NCBI RefSeq assembly: GCF_001427905.1
Contig: NZ_LMEF01000029.1
Location: forward strand, 62,001 to 126,000
Reading direction: 5' to 3'
Source of the DNA: Flavobacterium sp. Root420
GTDB lineage: Bacteria; Bacteroidota; Bacteroidia; Flavobacteriales; Flavobacteriaceae
DNA: 64,000 nucleotides
The position numbers and the translations under genes are program-made. The notes under the pieces were generated by a model. That model was not told the DNA's origin and did no database searches. It was given only the letters and a program-made list of their open reading frames with translations. Each line of letters begins with the position of its first letter. Position 1 is the first letter of the stretch. Below are positions 34,487-42,323 of this stretch, piece after piece.

Positions 34487-34915
34487 ATGAATATTTTTAA
34501 CTTTGTTTTTTATAAAATGTATAAGTCAACAGCGAGAGTAAATGATTTATCCCCTGAAATTGCAACAATTATTTTTTTATCGGTAATTATGTTTTTGAAT
34601 GTATTTTCAGTTTTATTATTAGGTAATATATCAATTGAAAATATTGGTCGAAATAAAATATTTTTACTCTTAACTATAATTTTGGTGTTTAATTTTTATT
34701 ATTTTCTGAATAACGGTCGATATAGGACTATACTAGATGAATATGATACACAAACAAAAAACAAAATTTGGGATGTGCTAATTTTCTTATATCCATTTAT
34801 TTCTTTTTATGTGTCTTTTAAGTTGCTAAAAATGAATAATAGCACAATATATTTGACTTTATCAGCCTTATTATTACTCGAAGTATATGCATACTTTAAT
34901 CCAAAAAAAAGATAA
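34487..34915 (+). CDS. Small four-helix membrane protein, candidate immunity protein
   Basis: A 142-aa protein that starts 2 bases after the RHS stop. It has four predicted membrane helices (about residues 25-47, 56-73, 95-113 and 118-136) and a basic C-terminus (NPKKR). I do not recognise a named family. Its position directly after the variable RHS C-terminus is where immunity genes of polymorphic toxins stand. A membrane-bound immunity protein would fit an effector that acts on the inner membrane. Function is inferred from position only. Confidence 0.55.
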   Translation: MNIFNFVFYKMYKSTARVNDLSPEIATIIFLSVIMFLNVFSVLLLGNISIENIGRNKIFLLLTIILVFNFYYFLNNGRYRTILDEYDTQTKNKIWDVLIFLYPFISFYVSFKLLKMNNSTIYLTLSALLLLEVYAYFNPKKR

Positions 34916-34950
34916 TATCCCAGCTCTCCGAAGTCTTCCTTATGAAAAGC

Positions 34951-35025
34951 TGCGCAAACGTCTCTGACTTTGCGCAATTTTTTTTTCTTAGAAATTGTAA
35001 ACCTGATAAAAGTCTCCCGACTTTT
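34951..35025. repeat. REP-like palindromes upstream of the RAYT gene
   Basis: Two palindromic units are present. Unit 1 (34951-34976) begins TGCGCAAA and ends TTTGCGCA around CGTCTCTGAC. Unit 2 (35008-35025) is AAAAGTCTCCCGACTTTT. Both share a GTCTCnGAC core. Unit 1 is the reverse complement, with 2 mismatches in 25, of the unit at 35782-35806. Unit 2 is similarly related to 35729-35743. Confidence 0.75.
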
Positions 35026-35066
35026 TACGAATACGTTCTTAAAAACAATTTAAGTGCGAAAAATCT

Positions 35067-35074
35067 TTATTTTT
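35067..35074 (+). promoter_or_regulatory. Candidate -7 promoter element of the RAYT gene
   Basis: TATTTTTG fits TAnnTTTG and lies 15 bases before the ATG at 35089, giving a very short leader. It is located between the REP unit and the gene. Confidence 0.4.
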
Positions 35075-35088
35075 GCAAAAAAAATTAA

Positions 35089-35718
35089 ATGAAAGAAGGA
35101 TATGTTATTCGGGATCAAACTTTACCACATTTTATCACACCGACGGTTGTAGACTGGATTGATGTTTTTACCCGTCAAACTTATAGAGATATTGTTATTG
35201 AATGTTTCGATTATTGTATCAAAAACAAAGGAATGATTTTGTATGGCTACGTTATTATGAGCAATCATATTCATTTAATTGTTCAGTCAGAAGAAGGGAA
35301 ATTGTCAGATTTAATTAGAGATTTTAAAAAGTTTATTGCAAAGAATATTTTAGATAAAATTCAAAACAGTCCTGAAAGCAGAAGAGAATGGATGCTGGAA
35401 CGTTTTAAGCTTGCAGCTCAAAAACATCAGCGTAATAAAGAATATCAATTTTACTTCGTCAGTTCGCCTTTCAGGCTCGGGTGGCAATATGGTAATCACG
35501 CAGAAGAAATTTATTCAACAGCATTTATGTGGTCTAAACGGCATTATATACATTTGAATCCTGTGAGAGCAGGATTGGTTGCAAAAGCTTCGGAGTATAT
35601 TTATTCTAGTGCGGGAAATTATGTTAATGATTCGGGATTATTGGAAATTGAAAAAGTTGATAATCCAATAGTAAATGTATTGGATCCGAGATCAATCGCT
35701 CTTTATAATTTATATTGA
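35089..35718 (+). CDS. REP-associated tyrosine transposase (RAYT, IS200/Y1 family)
   Basis: A 209-aa single-strand DNA transposase of the Y1_Tnp/IS200-IS605 superfamily. The metal-binding HxH motif is at H60/H62 (YVIMSNHIHLIV), and the typical C-terminal segment YIHLNPVRAGLVAKASEYIYSSAGNY is present, read in parts. RAYTs bind and cut REP hairpins and are thought to have spread them through genomes. Inverted pairs of REP-like palindromes flank the gene on both sides, which supports the RAYT assignment over an ordinary IS200. The gene seems intact. It separates the fibre/RHS block from the polyketide operon. Confidence 0.85.
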   Translation: MKEGYVIRDQTLPHFITPTVVDWIDVFTRQTYRDIVIECFDYCIKNKGMILYGYVIMSNHIHLIVQSEEGKLSDLIRDFKKFIAKNILDKIQNSPESRREWMLERFKLAAQKHQRNKEYQFYFVSSPFRLGWQYGNHAEEIYSTAFMWSKRHYIHLNPVRAGLVAKASEYIYSSAGNYVNDSGLLEIEKVDNPIVNVLDPRSIALYNLY

Positions 35719-35728
35719 ATTTAGTTGT

Positions 35729-35806
35729 AAAGTTGGAGACTTTGAGAGGTTTCCGTTTTTGAATTATATTTGTTTAAAATGGCGCAAAGTCGGAGACATT
35801 TGCGCA
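35729..35806. repeat. REP-like palindromes downstream of the RAYT gene
   Basis: AAAGTTGGAGACTTT (35729-35743) and a 25-base unit from 35782 to 35806, which begins GCGCAAAGTC and ends TTTGCGCA. They are inverted relative to the upstream units, with a shared GTCnGAGAC core. This is the arrangement expected for a REPtron (transposase gene plus REP pairs). Confidence 0.75.
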
Positions 35807-35919
35807 GCGCGAGTAGTACTTTTTTAATTGTTTCAGTAGTTTGTATTCCAAATATTTACGTTCATAGTTTTATTAGTAATAAATATAATAAAAACCGTCT
35901 AATTCAGTATTGAATTTTC

Positions 35920-36438
35920 TTAGTTGTAGATAGGAGATGTGCTAATGGTTACCACTTTTTCAAAGCGGCCATGATGACTTACAGAAACATCCTGAATAGT
36001 GTTTTGTAAAGCAGTGGATAAATACGGAAGACCATTTTTGTCTTTTGAGATAACTTCTTTTTCAATTTCTATCACTTTATTCAAATCGTCAAAATGACTA
36101 ACCGCTATAGTATGAATATGATCCTCAGATAGAATGGTGTTGGTGTGGAAAGTTTTGCCGGAACAAATGACATTTCCTGTAATACTATCGTGGTTTTGTG
36201 ATGCTATAGAGCAAACCAGTTTTTGGGGAATATATTCCCTTATTTTTGTTTGTCGATTGTACACTTTATACGCTGCTTCCTTCATGCTCCAAAGTATCCA
36301 AACCATACTTTCCGGATCTGTTGCAGTTGAAATAAGCAATTGTTCATCAAGGGTAAATATTTTTTCGATAAAACCCTTGCGCTGCCAATTGCTTTCTTTG
36401 CGGGATTGCATAATATCAATCACGTCATTGCCAATCAT
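35920..36438 (-). CDS. 4'-phosphopantetheinyl transferase (Sfp/AcpS-like)
   Basis: A 172-aa protein with GNDVID (residues 3-8) and the magnesium/CoA-binding WSMKEAAYK motif (50-58), the signature of the PPTase superfamily. It transfers phosphopantetheine from CoA to a carrier protein Ser. Its start overlaps the ACP stop by 4 bases, so the ACP encoded next to it is the likely substrate. It is the last gene of the minus-strand polyketide operon. The single-domain length is short compared with Sfp (about 230 aa) and nearer to AcpS-type enzymes. Confidence 0.85.
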   Translation of the reverse strand: MIGNDVIDIMQSRKESNWQRKGFIEKIFTLDEQLLISTATDPESMVWILWSMKEAAYKVYNRQTKIREYIPQKLVCSIASQNHDSITGNVICSGKTFHTNTILSEDHIHTIAVSHFDDLNKVIEIEKEVISKDKNGLPYLSTALQNTIQDVSVSHHGRFEKVVTISTSPIYN

Positions 36439-36689
36439 TTTTGGGCTAGTTTGGCTTCAATAATTTCTACCGCCGTTTTAACATCAAGCATGCGTTCCAT
36501 GTCGGTATTATCAATTACAACATCGAAGGTTTCTTCAATATCCAGAACAATGTCTACCAGGTTAGCCGAATTAATACTCAGATCATTAATAAAATCAGTA
36601 TCCTCGGTAAGGTTGTCGTATGCTTCTGTATTGGTAGTATAGGGCTTTATAATCAATTTTAGTTTAGCTATCAGTTCTTCTTTGTTCAT
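36435..36689 (-). CDS. Acyl carrier protein
   Basis: An 84-aa acidic helical protein with the carrier-protein attachment motif DLSINSANLVDI; the phosphopantetheine Ser is S41. The residue before it is Asn rather than the common Asp. The rest (IVLDIEETFDV, MLDVKTAVEIIEAKL) fits helices II-IV of ACP. It is translationally coupled to the PPTase and lies 4 bases after the ketosynthase. It presumably carries the growing acyl chain that primes the type III PKS in the same operon, rather than serving housekeeping fatty acid synthesis. Confidence 0.92.
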   Translation of the reverse strand: MNKEELIAKLKLIIKPYTTNTEAYDNLTEDTDFINDLSINSANLVDIVLDIEETFDVVIDNTDMERMLDVKTAVEIIEAKLAQK

Positions 36690-36693
36690 ACTA

Positions 36694-37968
36694 TTATTTT
36701 TTAAATTTTTTAAAAATTATACAGGCGTTTACATCACCAAAACCAAAACTTGCTTTGGCAATAATATTGGGATTACTTTCAATTGTTTTTAGAGGCACTT
36801 TTGAAGGATCTATAAGAGCGCTAATTTCAGGATGAAGATCTTCACAATTTGTATTTCCGAATATAAAACCTTCATGAAGCTGCAACACGGCTGCAATACT
36901 TTCAATACTTCCCGCGGCGCTTAAGCAATGTCCGGTCATACTTTTTAAAGAATTAATATAGGGAAAATTATTTCCCTTTCGATCCAGCGCTTTTGTCCAG
37001 TTTTCAATTTCAAGGCTGTCTTTTGTCGTTGCCGTAAGATGCCCGTTTATGGCATCTATTTCATCAGATGAAATGCCAGAATTAGAAATTGCATTTGTAA
37101 TACACCGTTGCACGGCTGTGCTGTTTGGTGCGGTCATACTGCCATTGCCACGCTGTCCGCCCGAGTTTACATTTCCGCCTAAAACTTCCGCATAAATCGT
37201 TGCTCCACGTCCTAAAGCGCTTTCTAAATCTTCTATTACCAGGGCCCCGGCACCGCTTCCCGGTACGAAGCCTGCAGCTGATGCGCTCATAGGTCTTGAA
37301 CCTTGTTCCGGATTATCGTTGTATTTTGAACTGCAGACACGAAGTGCATCAAATCCTGCCCAAATATAAGGGCCGCTGTCTCCTGTACTTCCTGCTAATA
37401 TTCGTTTTGCCTGTCCCGCCTGTATGCGATCATAAGCCATCATAATAGCTTCGGTTCCTGTTGCGCAGGCAGATGAATTGGTGGTAACCTGATTTCCAAG
37501 GCCTAATTTTCCGCCAAGATAAGCACTAATGCCACTATTCATGGTCTGTGCCACAACAGTGCTGCCTAATCTTCGTGTTTGTAATTCGTCAATTTTATAG
37601 ATGCTTTCGCGGAATTTATCGATCCCGGATGTTCCCGATCCAAAAATAGTTCCGCTGTCCCAATCTGGTTCGTCATTAATTTCTATTGGTAACCCGGCGT
37701 TTTTCCAGGCTTCTATCCCTGCAATAACGCCATACAAAATACCGGTGCTATTAAAACCGCGTAGTTCCAGTTCGGTAAAATACTCGGCTTTAAGTTCTTC
37801 AGAAATTTCAGGTTTACCGGCTATCTGGCAGGAAAACTGTAATTCCTGCAGTTGCTTATCATGCCGAATTCCGGATATTCCGTTTTTTATGGCGTGGCTA
37901 AATGCTGCCATACCAACTCCGTTTGGAGCGGCGACGCCCAATCCTGTTATTACAACTCGCTTACTCAT
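36694..37968 (-). CDS. Beta-ketoacyl-ACP synthase (FabF/KAS II-like)
   Basis: A 424-aa decarboxylating thiolase-fold enzyme. The catalytic triad is complete: C168 (TNSSACATGTEA), H310 (NGHLTATTKDSLE) and H347 (SMTGHCLSAAGS). It elongates acyl-ACP with malonyl-ACP. No chain-length-factor partner gene is present, so it is not a classical type II aromatic PKS pair. It overlaps the dehydratase gene by 4 bases. It probably builds or modifies an acyl starter on the operon-encoded ACP. Confidence 0.92.
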   Translation of the reverse strand: MSKRVVITGLGVAAPNGVGMAAFSHAIKNGISGIRHDKQLQELQFSCQIAGKPEISEELKAEYFTELELRGFNSTGILYGVIAGIEAWKNAGLPIEINDEPDWDSGTIFGSGTSGIDKFRESIYKIDELQTRRLGSTVVAQTMNSGISAYLGGKLGLGNQVTTNSSACATGTEAIMMAYDRIQAGQAKRILAGSTGDSGPYIWAGFDALRVCSSKYNDNPEQGSRPMSASAAGFVPGSGAGALVIEDLESALGRGATIYAEVLGGNVNSGGQRGNGSMTAPNSTAVQRCITNAISNSGISSDEIDAINGHLTATTKDSLEIENWTKALDRKGNNFPYINSLKSMTGHCLSAAGSIESIAAVLQLHEGFIFGNTNCEDLHPEISALIDPSKVPLKTIESNPNIIAKASFGFGDVNACIIFKKFKK

Positions 37969-38402
37969 AATTTATTGGTCATCATACCAGCCAAAATACC
38001 TTTGCAGACTTCTAGTCCGGCTTCGTTTTTCATAATTACATCGCACTTTAATTTTCCAAACCTGAAAAATGTTTTTTGAGAGGTAACCGTTATTTTTTCG
38101 CCAGGATAAACGGGTTTTAAAAACTGCATTTCGGCAGAGGTAAAAGCAATTACGGTATCTTTAGTAAAACTATCGCCCAGAAGATAGATACCAAGACAAA
38201 CCAAGCCAATCTGAGCCATGGTTTCTGTCAGGATCACACCGGGAGTTACCGGATTATCTTTAAAATGACCTTTATAAAAATCCAGCTCTTCGCTATACCT
38301 ATAGGTACCGCTAATACTATTTTCGTCTACGTGAAGTAATTCATCTACAAACAAAAAAGGTTTGCTGTAAGGCAGTTTTGTTAAAATATTAGTCAGTTCC
38401 AT
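37965..38402 (-). CDS. FabZ-like 3-hydroxyacyl-ACP dehydratase (hotdog fold)
   Basis: A 145-aa hotdog protein. The motif GHFKDNPVTPGVILTETMAQ carries the FabZ-type active-site His (H46) and Glu (E60), and PYSKPFLFVDELL matches the N-terminal FabZ strand. It would dehydrate a 3-hydroxyacyl-ACP, or possibly hydrolyse a thioester. It stands between the type III PKS and the ketosynthase genes and overlaps the latter. No ketoreductase or enoyl reductase is encoded in the operon, so these steps would be borrowed from primary metabolism. Confidence 0.85.
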   Translation of the reverse strand: MELTNILTKLPYSKPFLFVDELLHVDENSISGTYRYSEELDFYKGHFKDNPVTPGVILTETMAQIGLVCLGIYLLGDSFTKDTVIAFTSAEMQFLKPVYPGEKITVTSQKTFFRFGKLKCDVIMKNEAGLEVCKGILAGMMTNKL

Positions 38403-38420
38403 ATTTTTTTTTCTAAATAA

Positions 38421-39473
38421 TTACCATTGTAATAAAACTCTTTGTGCCGAGAATCCCGGGCCAAAACTCAGCATCAACCCCTTTTCTCCCTGTTTTGGAT
38501 TTCTATCCATAATTTGCTCCAAAACATACAATACAGTGGCACTCGACATATTGCCGTATTGTTTTAGAACTTCTTTCGTATCCTCAATATTTTTTCCTAA
38601 TCCTGAAAAAAGTGCTTCCACGGTTGTAATGATCTTTTTTCCGCCAGGATGAAAAATCATATGCTCAATGTCTTTGATTTCTAAATTGTTCTTTTGCAGA
38701 AACGGATGTATAATATCTCCAAAATGAGAGGCGATAGTGTCCGGAACTTCGATATCCAAAACCATTTGCAGACCGTTGTTAGTGAGTTTAAAACCCATCA
38801 TGTGTTCGGCTTCGTAAAAATGATACATTTCCTCGTTCACTATTTCCGGGCCTTGATCTTCTTCGTGAGAAGATAACAAACAACAGGCAGCTCCGTCTCC
38901 AAAAATAGCCGCGCTTACAATATTGGGCATCGAAAAATCATCTAGCTGAAATGTTGCCGTTGGAGACTCCACGGCTATAACTGCTGCACGTTTTCCAGGG
39001 TTAGCTTTCAAAAAATTCTTCGCGTATATAATACCTGATATTCCGGCTGCGCAGCCCATTTCGGTTACCGGAAGACGCACAATATCCTGTCTCAGCTTCA
39101 TTTTATTGATGAGGTAAGCATCTAAGGACGGAATCATGATTCCGGTACAGCTTACCGTAATGATATAATCCAAAGTCTGCGGATCCCAATCTGCTTTTTC
39201 AAGTGCTTTTTGCAGCACCTGTTCGCCTAAAATAATGACTTCACGCGTATAAATATCGTTTTTCTCTTCAAATGATGTTGCGGTAAAAACTTCTTCCGGA
39301 TCCATTATCGAATACCGTTTGTCTACTGCAGCGCCTTCAAAAATCTTTTTGACTTTTTTTATGAAACGATCATCTTGCTCATGCAGCCATCCATCCAACA
39401 TTGGAAGTATATCAGCCGTTGCACGCGAATATTGTGGGAGTTGCTTGGCAACCGTTACTATTTTTACACTCAT
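38421..39473 (-). CDS. Type III polyketide synthase (chalcone/alkylresorcinol synthase-like)
   Basis: A 350-aa protein with the intact type III PKS triad C141 (TEMGCAAGI), H275 (FHPGGKK) and N308 (YGNMSSATV), and the C-terminal FGPGFS loop. The ATG at 39473 is chosen over one 36 bases upstream because it overlaps the methyltransferase stop as ATGA, a sign of translational coupling. Enzymes of this type extend an acyl starter with malonyl-CoA and cyclise it to resorcinols, phloroglucinols or pyrones. The neighbouring methyltransferase and flavoprotein resemble the Streptomyces srsABC arrangement that makes methylated alkylresorcinols and quinones. The starter may come from the ACP/KAS genes downstream. 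Confidence 0.93.
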   Translation of the reverse strand: MSVKIVTVAKQLPQYSRATADILPMLDGWLHEQDDRFIKKVKKIFEGAAVDKRYSIMDPEEVFTATSFEEKNDIYTREVIILGEQVLQKALEKADWDPQTLDYIITVSCTGIMIPSLDAYLINKMKLRQDIVRLPVTEMGCAAGISGIIYAKNFLKANPGKRAAVIAVESPTATFQLDDFSMPNIVSAAIFGDGAACCLLSSHEEDQGPEIVNEEMYHFYEAEHMMGFKLTNNGLQMVLDIEVPDTIASHFGDIIHPFLQKNNLEIKDIEHMIFHPGGKKIITTVEALFSGLGKNIEDTKEVLKQYGNMSSATVLYVLEQIMDRNPKQGEKGLMLSFGPGFSAQRVLLQW

Positions 39474-40183
39474 TTTTTTGTAATTATCCACTGGTAGCGA
39501 AAAGCCCATTTCCAGTTTATGGTATAGTTTTTTAAATTTAGCTTTTGAGAGAATTTTTCAAGTTCCTTCTTCCTAAATCCTCTCAGGATAGAAATCAGTC
39601 CATCTTCACGCGACATGCTGTTCAAATTAAAAACAACGCAGATCATTTCAAAAAGCCTGTAGGCTGTTTTACTTCGATGCAAATCATTGATAATAATGCC
39701 AGTTTCAGCATTATTACTAAAGATACTAATTATTTTTAATATTTGTTCATTGGTAAAATGGTGGAGCGTAAGGGTACATAAAATAATATCAAATTTCATA
39801 GTTTTAAAATCTTCGCTAAAAATATCCACACATTTGTATTCGATATTGGGATATTCTTTTGATAATTTTTTCGCATAATTGATCGTAAATTTATTGGCAT
39901 CTATACCAGTAAGTTGAAAAGTAAATTTGTTTTTCTGACCAAATTTTGCCAGCATACGAAGCATATCTCCGTTACCGCAGCCTATATCGGCTATAGAAAT
40001 AGTTTTAGGATGGTGGGATTGTTTTAATAATCCTTTTATTCCCTGCAGAATTACTTTATTGCCTCCAAGCAATTGATTGATGCGGGCAATTTGATCCAGT
40101 GCCTTTCTTAATTCTTCTCCCTGCAGAGAAAAATCATCCATTATTTCGGCTTCCTGTGTTCTGTATTTGGTGTTTACGGCCAT
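39470..40183 (-). CDS. SAM-dependent class I methyltransferase
   Basis: A 237-aa protein with the Rossmann SAM-binding motif I (ISIADIGCGNGDMLR, about residues 61-75), an acidic motif II (LTGIDANKF) and a motif IV-like DIILCTLTLHHF. The substrate is inferred from the operon: the phenolic product of the type III PKS. Its stop overlaps the PKS start, and its start abuts the stop of the flavoprotein gene directly (adjacent bases), so the three are produced together. Confidence 0.88.
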   Translation of the reverse strand: MAVNTKYRTQEAEIMDDFSLQGEELRKALDQIARINQLLGGNKVILQGIKGLLKQSHHPKTISIADIGCGNGDMLRMLAKFGQKNKFTFQLTGIDANKFTINYAKKLSKEYPNIEYKCVDIFSEDFKTMKFDIILCTLTLHHFTNEQILKIISIFSNNAETGIIINDLHRSKTAYRLFEMICVVFNLNSMSREDGLISILRGFRKKELEKFSQKLNLKNYTINWKWAFRYQWIITKK

Positions 40184-41311
40184 TTAATTGATTGCTATAG
40201 GTTTACCGTGAGTTTGTTTAATGATCTCAGGTAGTATTTTAGGATATGATGCCACTAATGAAACGAACATATTGGTTATTGTTTTGTTGGTTAAGATTCG
40301 CGCCAAAATTCTGCCCATAAATATTCTTTTTCCAAAATGTTTTTTCCATTCTTTTTTATAATTTCTTTCTAATTGATCTCTGGAAATACTCTTATTTGCA
40401 TAATAGGTTAAGATTAATTCTGATGCTATTTTGGCGCTATGAATAGCCATCGCCATTCCGTTGCCGCAAAGCGGGTGGATAAGACCGGCCGTATCGCCAA
40501 TCATTATAATGTGATTTTCAATGGGCTGTTTTTTATCAAATGAGATCTGACTTATGGTAAGGGGTTTATCAAAAAGAAGTGTACTGTTTTCAAAAACAGA
40601 TTTAAGATGTTTGTTTTTATAAAGAACATTTTGCTGATAATCCTCAATATTTTTATATTGCTTAAAAGTAGCATAATCGGCGAGGTAGCAAAGGTTTATA
40701 ATGTTATTCTCTACCTTGGAAACGCCACAATAACCACCGTTAAAATTGTGCAGTGCCACAAAATCATTATCTAAATTGCCGCAATAATGAGCTTTTACCG
40801 CTAACCAGGGTGATTTTTTATGAAAGAAATTACGATCTAATACCTGATCTACATTCGAGCGTTTGCCAAATGCACCCAATACTATTTTTGCCGTTAAGAT
40901 TTGATTTGCAGTTGTAACATTGAAAATATCATTGCTGAAAGATACATCAGTAACATTTTCTTTAATTATGGTACAATTCACTGATACTGCTTTTTGATAC
41001 AAAAAGGCATCTAGTACATATCTGCTGATACCAAATCCGCCTAGCGGAAGTTCTGCTTTTGCTGTTTTTCCGGTAGTACTGGTAAATTCAAACTTAGAGA
41101 TTTTTGTGGGATTAAGTTCAGAAACATCGACGCCCAGCGATCTGAGATAAGGTAAAATCTCATTCGAAATATATTCACCACAAACTTTATGTCGGGGATA
41201 AGGAGATTTTTCGATCAGGATTACTTTCAAATTCTTTTGGGATAGATGAATAGCCGCTGTCAAACCAGCGAGTCCGCCACCAATAATCACGACATCTGAA
41301 TTTGTTTCCAT
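40184..41311 (-). CDS. FAD-dependent oxidoreductase (geranylgeranyl-reductase/aromatic hydroxylase type)
   Basis: A 375-aa flavoprotein. It has the N-terminal dinucleotide-binding GGGLAGLTAAIHLSQ (about residues 11-25), followed by RHKVCGEYIS, and the second FAD motif GDTAGLIHPLCGNGMAMAIHSA (about 271-292, in parts). It is the first gene of the polyketide operon. By analogy with SrsC-type enzymes it would hydroxylate the resorcinol ring to a hydroquinone/quinone. A reductase acting on a lipid tail cannot be excluded. Confidence 0.88.
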   Translation of the reverse strand: METNSDVVIIGGGLAGLTAAIHLSQKNLKVILIEKSPYPRHKVCGEYISNEILPYLRSLGVDVSELNPTKISKFEFTSTTGKTAKAELPLGGFGISRYVLDAFLYQKAVSVNCTIIKENVTDVSFSNDIFNVTTANQILTAKIVLGAFGKRSNVDQVLDRNFFHKKSPWLAVKAHYCGNLDNDFVALHNFNGGYCGVSKVENNIINLCYLADYATFKQYKNIEDYQQNVLYKNKHLKSVFENSTLLFDKPLTISQISFDKKQPIENHIIMIGDTAGLIHPLCGNGMAMAIHSAKIASELILTYYANKSISRDQLERNYKKEWKKHFGKRIFMGRILARILTNKTITNMFVSLVASYPKILPEIIKQTHGKPIAIN

Positions 41312-41434
41312 AATACCAATTTAGTCATAAAATCTTAGCATTCCAATTATTACTATATTCTCATATGTCCTGATTTGCCATAAAATGAAATATTATTTAA
41401 ATAGTCTTTACTATTACATGTTTAACTTTTGAAA

Positions 41435-42154
41435 TTACGTCTCTTCCTTTCCCCATAAAATAACATCCAGTTTTTTTGAATAGTGTATTTTATCTGGCAA
41501 AATACTCAGGCTGAATTTTCCGGCATCGTACAAAATATCATTTATGGAAACGTTTAAATCTTTAAGGTCCCATTCTTTGTGGTGTATATCAAATCGGCAG
41601 ATTTTATTCTCGCAGGTTTCATATAAAGAATGCCTTTCAGTCAGCCAGTAATCTAAAGCAGTTTTTTCCGTAAGAGGTCTTGTATTGCCAATTGTAACAT
41701 CAAGTCGCTGATTTTTGGCGGTATTTTTGGAAACTATTTTTTTAGCGCTCCGTTTTATTGCAGATCTTTGATAGGGAAGTCCAATAAAAATCCTGGTGAG
41801 TAAAACTTCAATTAATTTATCAGTTTCTATAGAAAACATGTAAATTCCGGGTATTTCATCCTTAATGACATATGTTCTAATATTTATTTCATGAAAGTTA
41901 GAAATATAAGGCAGGGCGGGCGCATTACGGAATCTCATATTCTTGACTTCAAACGCAACCAGGGAAACCCACGACATATTGTTGAAAGTATCCAATTCAA
42001 TTTCTTTGGGTATATGCTCCCGCAAAAAATAGACAGGAACTTCCCAATGAAAAAATAAAGTATCATGCCATTGCTGAAAATATTTCCATTTTTTGTCGGG
42101 AAGGGGATAATGCCTGTTACTTGTGCTTGCCAATATTTCGTCTATTTTACTCAT
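41435..42154 (-). CDS. DUF2071/YqjF-family protein
   Basis: A 239-aa protein with the DUF2071 pattern: FFHWEVPVYFLREHIPKEIELD, NNMSWVSLVAFEVKNMRFR, NFHEINIRTYV, and YDAGKFSLSILPDKIHYSKKLDVILW at the end (each read in parts). The function of the family is unknown. The start at 42154 (MSKIDEILAS) is chosen because conservation begins there; an upstream ATG at 42229 would add 25 residues of unlikely composition. It lies 123 bases upstream of the polyketide operon on the same strand and might be co-transcribed. Confidence 0.8.
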   Translation of the reverse strand: MSKIDEILASTSNRHYPLPDKKWKYFQQWHDTLFFHWEVPVYFLREHIPKEIELDTFNNMSWVSLVAFEVKNMRFRNAPALPYISNFHEINIRTYVIKDEIPGIYMFSIETDKLIEVLLTRIFIGLPYQRSAIKRSAKKIVSKNTAKNQRLDVTIGNTRPLTEKTALDYWLTERHSLYETCENKICRFDIHHKEWDLKDLNVSINDILYDAGKFSLSILPDKIHYSKKLDVILWGKEET

Positions 42155-42323
42155 AACTATTAAATAACCTTTACGTGCTCCCTGTCCTGTATCCCATACT
42201 ATCACAGCGTTTTGGCTGTAGACCATCAAACACTAGCGAAAGGCTTCTGTTTCAGGTATTTTATTTTCAAGTTTCTATACAATGACTCATTTACAGACTG
42301 ATTGGTTCTGTTTAAAGTATAAT

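Noticed and set aside
34951..35806. Palindromes as terminal inverted repeats of a DDE-type insertion sequence
   Set aside because: The encoded protein is a Y1/HUH enzyme, which does not use such terminal repeats, and each unit is itself a hairpin as expected for REP.
36694..39473. Classical type II aromatic PKS or aryl-polyene/flexirubin cluster
   Set aside because: There is only one ketosynthase with an intact Cys and no chain-length factor, ketoreductase or ammonia-lyase gene; the type III PKS is the core enzyme.
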